DNA of 64,000 bases, taken from Rhodococcus opacus B4 (GTDB taxonomy: Bacteria; Actinomycetota; Actinomycetes; Mycobacteriales; Mycobacteriaceae). Shown here one piece after another: positions 1 through 14,911 of the stretch. The DNA lies in the NCBI RefSeq assembly GCF_000010805.1, contig NC_012522.1, positions 4,464,001-4,528,000 of the forward strand, in the 5' to 3' direction. Position 1 is the stretch's first letter. The number at the start of each line of letters is the position of its first letter. The notes beneath the pieces are model-generated. The model had not been told where the DNA came from and did not search any database. It saw only the letters and a program-made list of their open reading frames with translations. A program made the translations under genes and the position numbers.

Positions 1-8671
<8,671 letters not shown>

Positions 8672-9018
8672 ATCGAGGTCCTATCCGAGTTCCGCCATAG
8701 GTAGCGCGGAAACCTCGATTGTATCCGCCGTCACGATGCGGATGGAGCGGTCTGAGCTTCGCACCGACGACCGATCTACCTGGTCAGCTCGGCACGCCCA
8801 GGGGATACCCACCCGCGCTCCGGTGTATGCCGATTCCGGCTGTTCGGCTTCCGGCAGCTACCGCTGTCGGTAGTGTTGCGACTCCAGCAGGATCCGTGTG
8901 GAGGAGGTGAGACCCCGTGTCCGTTCGTTCAGGTCGGGTGCTCTCACTTCGCGACCGCGCGGTCGCACCGACATAGGGTGACTGGAGAGCGCCCATCGGG
9001 ATTTCGAAAGGCTCTCCC
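8672..9018. other. Intergenic region between divergent PKS and methyltransferase
   Basis: 347 bases with no long gene. On the minus strand the PKS start is preceded by an AGGA Shine-Dalgarno-like run and, further up, a TACAAT hexamer (rc of 8719-8724) that could be its -10. On the plus strand a strong GGAGGAGGTGAG lies at 8900-8911, just ahead of a 19-codon ORF (listed separately). No repeat or RNA gene is visible. Confidence 0.6.
8917..8976 (+). CDS. Possible 19-aa leader peptide
   Basis: A GTG codon at 8917 lies 5 bases after one of the strongest ribosome-binding sites in the window (GGAGGAGGTGAG) and opens a short frame, MSVRSGRVLSLRDRAVAPT, ending in TAG at 8974-8976. It lies 42 bases ahead of the PrmC-like gene, whose own ribosome site (AAAGG) is weak. 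A site this strong in front of so short a frame suggests a leader peptide or translational coupling, but it could be chance. The peptide is Arg-rich (4 of 19) with no amino-acid run typical of classical attenuators. Inference only. Confidence 0.3.
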   Translation: MSVRSGRVLSLRDRAVAPT

Positions 9019-9801
9019 ATGTCAGTGTCTCTCTCACCGTCTCTCGAGTTCGTCCTCGTCACGAGGCTGCGCGCCGCCGGCTGTGTGTTCGCCGAGGACG
9101 AGGCGCGCCTGATCGTCTCCGCCGCCCGGACGTCGGACGAACTCGCCTCGATGCTGGACCGCCGCGTCGCGGGCGTCCCCCTCGAGCACGTCCTCGGCTG
9201 GGCCGAATTCTGCGGGCTCCGGATCGAGGTCGATCCGCGGGTGTTCGTGCCGCGGCGTCGCACCGCGTTCCTCGTCGAGCAGGCCGCGGCCCTCGCGTGC
9301 CCGCACGCTGTCGTGGTCGACCTGTGCTGCGGGTCGGGGGCGGTGGGCGCCGCGCTCGCCGACACACTCGACGGCATCGAGTTGTACGCGGTCGACATCG
9401 ACCCCGCCGCGGTCCGGTGCGCGCGGCGCAACCTCGCCGAACCGGCCCTCGTGTTCGAGGGCGACCTGTACGCACCGTTGCCCTCAGCGCTGAGGGGACG
9501 CATCGACATCCTGGTGGCGAATGCCCCCTACGTGCCGACCGAGGCGATCAGGTTGATGCCGCCGGAGGCCCGGTTCCACGAGCCGCGGGTTTCACTCGAC
9601 GGCGGCGCCGACGGACTCGACATCCAGCGGCGCGTCACCGCCGGGGCGCGCGACTGGCTCGCGCCGGGCGGTCACCTCCTGATCGAGACCAGCGAGAGTC
9701 AGGCCCCGCGCACCGCCGGGGCGTTCGAAGAGGCCGGTCTCACCACCCGGATCGAGATTTCCGACGAGGTGGGCGCCACGGTCGTCGTCGGCACCAGGTG
9801 A
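9019..9801 (+). CDS. PrmC/HemK-related protein-glutamine methyltransferase-like protein
   Basis: A 260-aa class I SAM-dependent methyltransferase of the PrmC-related group. An N-terminal helical region is followed by EHVLGWAEFCGLRIEVDPRVFVPRRRT, the usual HemK-family lead-in with its FVPRRRT, then the SAM motif VVDLCCGSGAVG (about residues 97-108) and the acidic VDIDPAAV. The substrate-binding loop, NPPY in true PrmC, reads NAPYVPT here. PrmC methylates the GGQ Gln of release factors; the family with this altered loop is annotated as putative N5-glutamine methyltransferase without demonstrated substrate. The ATG start follows a weak AAAGG. It converges on the HTH regulator across a hairpin at 9806-9877. 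This is probably not the main release-factor enzyme, which normally sits next to prfA. Confidence 0.85.
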   Translation: MSVSLSPSLEFVLVTRLRAAGCVFAEDEARLIVSAARTSDELASMLDRRVAGVPLEHVLGWAEFCGLRIEVDPRVFVPRRRTAFLVEQAAALACPHAVVVDLCCGSGAVGAALADTLDGIELYAVDIDPAAVRCARRNLAEPALVFEGDLYAPLPSALRGRIDILVANAPYVPTEAIRLMPPEARFHEPRVSLDGGADGLDIQRRVTAGARDWLAPGGHLLIETSESQAPRTAGAFEEAGLTTRIEISDEVGATVVVGTR

Positions 9802-9805
9802 GCGG

Positions 9806-9877
9806 CGAAGCGTGGTCCCGTACGCTTTCCCACTCACCTCGGCAGGTGAGTGGGAAAGCGTCCCCGGGCACACTTCG
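9806..9877. terminator. Long hairpin between convergent genes
   Basis: Perfect 18-bp arms (ACGCTTTCCCACTCACCT at 9822-9839 and its complement at 9844-9861) flank a 4-base loop CGGC. An outer imperfect stem adds about 16 positions per side (CGAAG at 9806-9810 pairing with CTTCG at 9873-9877). It fills the 76-base gap between the converging methyltransferase and HTH regulator genes. A bidirectional terminator is the simplest reading; there is no U-run. Confidence 0.7.
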
Positions 9878-10552
9878 TCACTCACGTGGGGCGTCGATCC
9901 GGACGCAGCAGTACCCCTCGGTGGGGGCCAGTGTCGCGCGGCGATCGTCGCAGCCCGCGCCGTCGAGCAGTCCGGACAGCAGTGCGAGATTCATCCCGCA
10001 CACCATGTCGGTGTGCTGCCGGGCGAGCGCGTGGAACGGGCAGTTGACCAGGACGATGGTTCCGTCGTCGCGGCGCGGTTCGTAACCGCTCTCGGCGAGC
10101 GCGGCGACCAGGTTCTCCTCCGTGCAGCCGATGCCGGCGCCGAGGCCGCGCCCGAAGTCGTGCGCCCGCGCAGACAGGGCGTCGCGCGGTGAGATGCCGG
10201 TCGCGTCGGCGTCTTCGATCGCCTGCGCGAACAACTCGCCGGCGAGCGCGTACGTGCGTTCGGGGAGGTGCACCGCGAACTCGCGGTCGGACCGCCGGTA
10301 CAGCTTGGCGGGCCGTCCCGCGCCCGGACCCGAGCGTCCGCCGCGCCGCGCGAATTCGACGGCCAGCAGTCCCTCGTCGGCCAGCTTCTCCAGATGGAAC
10401 GCGGACGTCGAGCGGGCGAGACCCAGAGCCTCGGCGACGTCGTCGCGGCTGACCGGGGACGGCTGCGTGCGCACGTGGTCGTACACGTGCCTGCGGACCG
10501 GCTCGCCGAGGGCGGAGATGGCCGTGACGGCCGAGCGGGGCGTGGCATCCAT
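9878..10552 (-). CDS. Winged-helix transcriptional regulator with C-terminal Cys cluster
   Basis: 224-aa DNA-binding regulator. Residues about 10-75 form an ArsR/MarR-like winged helix (DDVAEALGLARSTSAFHLEK is the recognition region, followed by a GGRSGPGAGRPAKLYRRS wing). The C-terminus carries Cys171, Cys185, Cys201 and Cys215/216 in the pattern C-X13-C-X15-C-X13-CC, within NCPFHALARQH and GYCCVRI. This resembles the arrangement of SufR-type Fe-S regulators (COG2345-like), so an iron-sulfur or thiol/metal sensor is likely. It is divergent from the DoxX-like gene, with an 85-base gap holding a 16-bp dyad that overlaps the outward promoter, so autoregulation and repression of doxX are expected. 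Domain call is firm; ligand is inferred. Confidence 0.85.
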   Translation of the reverse strand: MDATPRSAVTAISALGEPVRRHVYDHVRTQPSPVSRDDVAEALGLARSTSAFHLEKLADEGLLAVEFARRGGRSGPGAGRPAKLYRRSDREFAVHLPERTYALAGELFAQAIEDADATGISPRDALSARAHDFGRGLGAGIGCTEENLVAALAESGYEPRRDDGTIVLVNCPFHALARQHTDMVCGMNLALLSGLLDGAGCDDRRATLAPTEGYCCVRIDAPRE

Positions 10553-10568
10553 GAACCCATTGTAAAAC

Positions 10569-10619
10569 CGAGAATCGTTGACTAAATCTAACCGCGAATT
10601 CTATAGTCAAAGAGTCTCG
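10569..10619. promoter_or_regulatory. Operator-like dyad overlapping the DoxX-gene promoter
   Basis: Left arm CGAGAATCGTTGACTA (10569-10584) and the complement of the right arm, CGAGACTCTTTGACTA (10604-10619), agree at 14 of 16 positions and are separated by 19 bp. The inner TTGACT (10578-10583) and TATAGT (10602-10607) are spaced 18 bp and look like the plus-strand -35 and -10. A dimeric or tetrameric regulator bound here would cover the promoter. Its place between the Cys-rich regulator and the DoxX-like gene points to that regulator as the ligand. Confidence 0.65.
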
Positions 10620-10637
10620 TTTTTAGAAGGAGTTCTC

Positions 10638-11075
10638 ATGGCTACCAACACACCCCACCAGGTCAGCCACGGTTCGCACACCCTGTCCGACCCCGGCTAC
10701 CAGGCCTTCCTTCTGCTGCGCACGGTATTCACGGTGGCGCCGGTCCTGTTCGGGCTCGACAAGTTCACGAACTGGCTCACCGACTGGCCCGACTACCTGG
10801 CGCCCTGGATCGACGACCTCCTGCCGGGGACCGCGCAGCAGGGCATGTATGTCGTCGGCGTGATCGAAGTGATCGCCGGAATCCTCGTCGCCGTGGCACC
10901 GCGGATCGGCGCCTGGGTCGTCGCCGCCTGGCTGGCCGGGATCATCGTCAATCTGCTCACACTGTCCGGCTACTACGACGTCGCACTGCGCGACTTCGGG
11001 TTGCTCGCCGGTGCCGTCGCCCTCGGCCTGCTCGCCGCCGAGTACGGGCGCCCACTCCACCGCCCGCACACCTGA
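10638..11075 (+). CDS. DoxX-like integral membrane protein
   Basis: 145-aa small membrane protein with four predicted membrane spans (about residues 22-42, 68-90, 95-115, 120-137), including the family-like segment GLDKFTNWLTDWPDYLAPWI, a partner seen in DoxX/DUF417-type proteins. The ATG at 10638 is chosen because AGAAGGAG at 10625-10632 lies at ideal spacing; an upstream in-frame codon lies inside the promoter. DoxX relatives associate with thiol/redox stress responses in mycobacteria (DoxX-SodA-SseA complex), which fits control by a Cys-cluster regulator. Precise function unknown. Confidence 0.8.
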   Translation: MATNTPHQVSHGSHTLSDPGYQAFLLLRTVFTVAPVLFGLDKFTNWLTDWPDYLAPWIDDLLPGTAQQGMYVVGVIEVIAGILVAVAPRIGAWVVAAWLAGIIVNLLTLSGYYDVALRDFGLLAGAVALGLLAAEYGRPLHRPHT

Positions 11076-11152
11076 TCGGAGCCGCCCGCCGCACGTGAGA
11101 TGCACCTCATCGACTGTTTCGAGTGACGCGACCGCTCGTAGGGTGAGTGGTC

Positions 11153-12766
11153 GTGTCGGTGGGTGCGCAGGATCAGGGAACCGGATCGCGGGATCACGGT
11201 GTGCCGATCCCTGCGCCGGCCCCGGCACGGTCGTTGCTTCTGGGGGTGCCCAAGCTGGGTCGGCGCTGGCCGGGCGTGGTCCGCGCCGGCGTGGCCGTGG
11301 GCCTGCCCGCGCTGGCGGGGGTCGCGCTCGGACATTCGGCGGTCGCCGCGACCGCCACTCTGGGAGCGTTCGCCGTCGTCTACGGCGAGGGCAGGGCGTA
11401 CCGGGTGCGGTGGCGGGTGGTGTCGATCGCCGCCGCCGTGATGGTGCTCCTGGCCGGGGTGGGCGCCGCGGTCGGCGCATTCGTGCACGATGCGACGGCG
11501 TCGGGTGGGTCCGCGCTATGGGGAATGGCGCTCGTTCTCGCGATGACCGTCGTCGTCGCCGTCTGCGCGTTCGTAGTCGACGGACTGCGGCTGGGCGCGC
11601 CGGGCGCGTTCCTTCCGCTGCTCACCGTGGAGATCGCGTCCGCGCTGCCCGCGCTCGGTGTGTCCGTGGCGGAGGTGACGGCGTGGGCGACGGCCGGGGC
11701 GGTGTCGGCGTTGCTCGTGTCGATGTCGGGACTGATTTTCCGTCCCCGGACCCCTGAGCGCGCCGCGGTCGCGACCGCGGTCGCCGCGGTCGACGCCGCA
11801 CTCTCGGATACTTCGAAGCCGACGTCCCGCCGGGACGCGGTGCGGTCGCTGCACGCCGCCTGGCAATGCCTCCACGATGCCGCCCTCGTCGGCCGTGATC
11901 ACCCGCTGACCCGCACGCTGCGGGCGGCGCACCTGCGGTGTGCGGCGACGGTGGACGGTGTCGACGCGGACCACGCCTCGGACGTCGACGATCTGCGGCC
12001 GCAGGTCCCGCTGCCGCGGCCGTCGATCCGCTACCGCCTCGGCCGGGCGTCGCATCTGCGCGGACGGTCCTGGACGATCGTCGCGCGACTGCTGGTCGCG
12101 TGCCCGGCGGCCGGTCTCCTGGCGCTGGGGTTCGGCGTCGGCAGGCCCGACTGGGCGGTGATCACCGCGGCGATGATCCTGCACCAGGGACCGGACCGGG
12201 TGCTGGGGACGTACCGCGGGCTGCACCGGTTCTTCGGGACGGTGCTCGGACTTGTGGTGCTCGCGCTGCTGTCGTCGCTCGATCTGCCGGCGGCGGTGCT
12301 GGTCCTCGTCGTGGCGCTCCTGATGGCGGGGATCGAGGCGTTCCTGGTCCGCAATTACGGGCTGGCGATGGTGTTCATCACCCCGCTCGCCCTGGTTCTC
12401 GGCAGCCGCGGCACGCACGTGGACCTGGCGGCCGTTTCCCGCGACCGGCTCCTCGAGACCGTTATCGGTGTCGCGGTGGCGCTGGTGGTGCTGTGGACGG
12501 TGCTTCCGGGTTCGTACCGGCGGATCCTGAGCGATGCGGACGAGCAGGTGGCCGGGACGATCGGGCGGCTCGGCGACGCCCGGGACCCGAATGTCGTCGC
12601 CGAACTCCGCCGGGACCTCGAATTCGATCTGCACGCATCCACGACCGCGGCGATCACCGCCGCCCACACCGACCCGGCGTGGACCCGCGACCGGTGGCCC
12701 GAGCACCACCATCTGCACGAGCTCGGGTACCGAATCCTCACCCGGCACTTCGGACCTCGCGTTTAG
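11153..12766 (+). CDS. FUSC-family membrane protein
   Basis: About 537 aa. Two hydrophobic blocks (residues about 40-190 and 305-450) flank a soluble middle section, as in FUSC/aromatic-acid exporter-like and YccS-type proteins. The second block has the conserved PDWAVITAAMILHQGPD and the RNYGLAMVFITPLALVL segments typical of FUSC_2. A short acidic C-terminal domain follows (DADEQVAGTIGRL onward). Start uncertain: GTG at 11153 has AGGG nine bases upstream, while GTG at 11147 is closer to it. It follows the DoxX-like gene by 77 bases in the same direction. Substrate unknown. Confidence 0.8.
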   Translation: MSVGAQDQGTGSRDHGVPIPAPAPARSLLLGVPKLGRRWPGVVRAGVAVGLPALAGVALGHSAVAATATLGAFAVVYGEGRAYRVRWRVVSIAAAVMVLLAGVGAAVGAFVHDATASGGSALWGMALVLAMTVVVAVCAFVVDGLRLGAPGAFLPLLTVEIASALPALGVSVAEVTAWATAGAVSALLVSMSGLIFRPRTPERAAVATAVAAVDAALSDTSKPTSRRDAVRSLHAAWQCLHDAALVGRDHPLTRTLRAAHLRCAATVDGVDADHASDVDDLRPQVPLPRPSIRYRLGRASHLRGRSWTIVARLLVACPAAGLLALGFGVGRPDWAVITAAMILHQGPDRVLGTYRGLHRFFGTVLGLVVLALLSSLDLPAAVLVLVVALLMAGIEAFLVRNYGLAMVFITPLALVLGSRGTHVDLAAVSRDRLLETVIGVAVALVVLWTVLPGSYRRILSDADEQVAGTIGRLGDARDPNVVAELRRDLEFDLHASTTAAITAAHTDPAWTRDRWPEHHHLHELGYRILTRHFGPRV

Positions 12767-12803
12767 CCGGTCGTCGCCGGATTGTCGCTGTTAGGGTTCG
12801 TTG

Positions 12804-14774
12804 ATGGGTCCTGTGACGGGAATCGGAACAGTATTTCGGGCCTCGTTGGCCGCGGCTCTCTGCGTCGGGGTACTGGCCGCGTGCTCGTCGGAGGAGGAAC
12901 CGCAGAGCGATCCGGCGGCCACGTGCGCGGACGTTCCCAATGGCACCCCGGTCTCCAAGGCGCCGTCGCCCCCGGGCCCGGCGCCGACCACCCAGAACCT
13001 CGCGACCAACCCCGAGATCGCCACCGTGTACCGGTCCGGGATGACGCCCGTGTCCACCGCGTCGTATGCGGTCTCCACCGCCAATCCCGTGTCGACGCAG
13101 GCCGCGTGCGAGGTGCTGCGGGACGGCGGCACGGCCGCCGACGCGCTGATCGTGGCCCAGACGGTTCTCGGTCTCGTCGAACCGCAGTCTTCCGGAATCG
13201 GCGGCGGCGCGTTCCTGCTCTATTACGACGCCGGACAGAACAGTGTCGAGGCGTACGACGGGCGGGAGGTCGCGCCGATGGCCGCGACGGAGAACTATCT
13301 CCGCTGGATCAGCGACACCGACCGCACCGAGCCCAAGCCCGACGCCCGCGCGAGCGGGCGGTCCATCGGCGTGCCCGGGGTGCTGCGGATGCTCGAGATG
13401 GCGCACAACGACCACGGGCGGGACGGGTGGCGGGAACTGTTCGACCCGGCCATCTCCCTCGCCGACCAGGGGCTCGAGATCAGCCCGCGGATGGCCGGGC
13501 AGATCGCCGAGTCCGCGCCCGACCTGGCCGTCGACGAGGCGTCGAAGGCGTACTTTCTCAACCCCGACGGCAGCCCGAAGCCGGCCGGGACGAAGCTGAC
13601 GAACCCGGCCATGGCCAAGACGCTCGGAGCGATCGCCGCGGGCGGCGCCGACGCCTTCTACACCGGGGCGATCGCCCAGGGCATCGTCGACGCGACGGCG
13701 ACGGCGTCCGGCGGCCGTACCCCCGGCGAGATGACTCTCGAGGATCTCGCCAACTACCAGGCGAAGAAGCGGACACCGCTGTGCACGCCGTACCGGGACC
13801 ACGAGATCTGCGGCATGCCGAACCCGTCGTCCGGTGGCACGGCGGTCGCGGCGACGCTGGGCATCCTGGAGAACTTCGACCTGTCGCAGTACGGTCCGAC
13901 GAACCTCGACGACAACGGCGGCAAGCCGACGGCGGAGGCCGTGCACCTCATCTCCGAGGCCGAGCGGCTGGCGTACGCGGACCGGGACAAGTACGTCGCG
14001 GATTCCGATTTCGTTCCGCTGCCCGGCAATTCCCTCGACACTCTGCTGAACGAGGACTACCTGAAGCAGCGGGCCGGCCTCATCGACCCGGGCAGGAGCA
14101 TGGGCACCGCGCAACCCGGCAACTTCGGGCCCGTCCCGCTCGGCGTGCAGCCACAGGACAAGGAACACGGCACCAGCCACATCTCGATCGCCGACAAGTA
14201 CGGCAACGTGGCGTCGATGACGACGACGGTGGAATCGGCGTTCGGCTCGTTCCACATGACGGACGGCTTCGTGCTCAACAATCAGCTCACCGACTTCTCG
14301 GCCCAGCCGGTCGGCCCCGACGGCGCACCGCTGGCCAACCGCGTCGAACCGGGTAAACGGCCGCGGAGTTCGATGGCACCGACGCTCGTCTTCGACCGCG
14401 GCAGCGACGGCGCACGCGGCGACGTCCAGTTCGCGACCGGGTCGCCGGGCGGGTCGGTGATCATCCAGTTCGTCGTGAAAACGCTCGTGGGAATGCTGGA
14501 TTGGGGCCTGAACCCGCAGCAGGCCGTGTCGGCGGTCGACTTCGGGGCGGCCAACACCCCGGTCACCGGCGTCGGCGGAGAGCATCCGAACATAAACGCA
14601 GTCGACGACGGCGCCGCCGACCCGTTGATCGTGCAGCTGCGGGCGATGGGTCACCAGGTGTCGGTCGCACCGCAGTCCAGCGGGCTCAGCGCGCTGCAGC
14701 GCCAGGATTCGGGGTGGGTCGGCGGCGCGGATCCCCGGCGCGAGGGCGCGGTGATGGGTGACGGCACGGGTTAG
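12804..14774 (+). CDS. ggt: Gamma-glutamyltransferase, lipoprotein
   Basis: 656-aa N-terminal-nucleophile hydrolase that cleaves or transfers gamma-glutamyl groups. The N-terminus is a lipoprotein signal (hydrophobic stretch ending LAAC, about residue 28), so the enzyme should be anchored outside the membrane. Family motifs include [34 protein letters not shown] and the autoprocessing and catalytic Thr457 in EHGTSHISIADKYGNVAS; the small subunit follows with SPGGSVIIQFVV and LNPQQAV. ATG at 12804 is preferred to the adjacent TTG at 12801. The next plus-strand gene is a glutamate-cysteine-ligase-like/amidohydrolase fusion, so both enzymes act on gamma-glutamyl or amide bonds. High confidence on family; physiological substrate unknown, since this lineage uses mycothiol and ergothioneine. 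Confidence 0.95.
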   Translation: MGPVTGIGTVFRASLAAALCVGVLAACSSEEEPQSDPAATCADVPNGTPVSKAPSPPGPAPTTQNLATNPEIATVYRSGMTPVSTASYAVSTANPVSTQAACEVLRDGGTAADALIVAQTVLGLVEPQSSGIGGGAFLLYYDAGQNSVEAYDGREVAPMAATENYLRWISDTDRTEPKPDARASGRSIGVPGVLRMLEMAHNDHGRDGWRELFDPAISLADQGLEISPRMAGQIAESAPDLAVDEASKAYFLNPDGSPKPAGTKLTNPAMAKTLGAIAAGGADAFYTGAIAQGIVDATATASGGRTPGEMTLEDLANYQAKKRTPLCTPYRDHEICGMPNPSSGGTAVAATLGILENFDLSQYGPTNLDDNGGKPTAEAVHLISEAERLAYADRDKYVADSDFVPLPGNSLDTLLNEDYLKQRAGLIDPGRSMGTAQPGNFGPVPLGVQPQDKEHGTSHISIADKYGNVASMTTTVESAFGSFHMTDGFVLNNQLTDFSAQPVGPDGAPLANRVEPGKRPRSSMAPTLVFDRGSDGARGDVQFATGSPGGSVIIQFVVKTLVGMLDWGLNPQQAVSAVDFGAANTPVTGVGGEHPNINAVDDGAADPLIVQLRAMGHQVSVAPQSSGLSALQRQDSGWVGGADPRREGAVMGDGTG

Positions 14775-14782
14775 CCGGCCTC

Positions 14783-14818
14783 CGATGGTTCGAACCCCGA
14801 TGCACGGGGAACCCATCG
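14783..14818 (+). terminator. Imperfect hairpin after ggt
   Basis: CGATGG at 14783-14788 pairs with CCATCG at 14813-14818 and an inner CCCC pairs with GGGG around GATGCAC. The stem is interrupted by unpaired bases. It lies 9 bases after the ggt stop codon and could slow or stop transcription before the following gene. No U-run. Confidence 0.35.
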
Positions 14819-14911
14819 ACCATGGCGAAAAATGGAGTGAACAATCCTCCGGACCACGGCTGCGTGGGTTCTGACCACACCGAGGGCGCCACAGGGAAAT
14901 AGAGGCACATC

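Noticed and set aside
14783-14818. tRNA fragment (GGTTCGAACCCC looks like a T-arm)
   Set aside because: No acceptor stem, D-arm or anticodon arm can be drawn around it; it folds as a simple hairpin after ggt.
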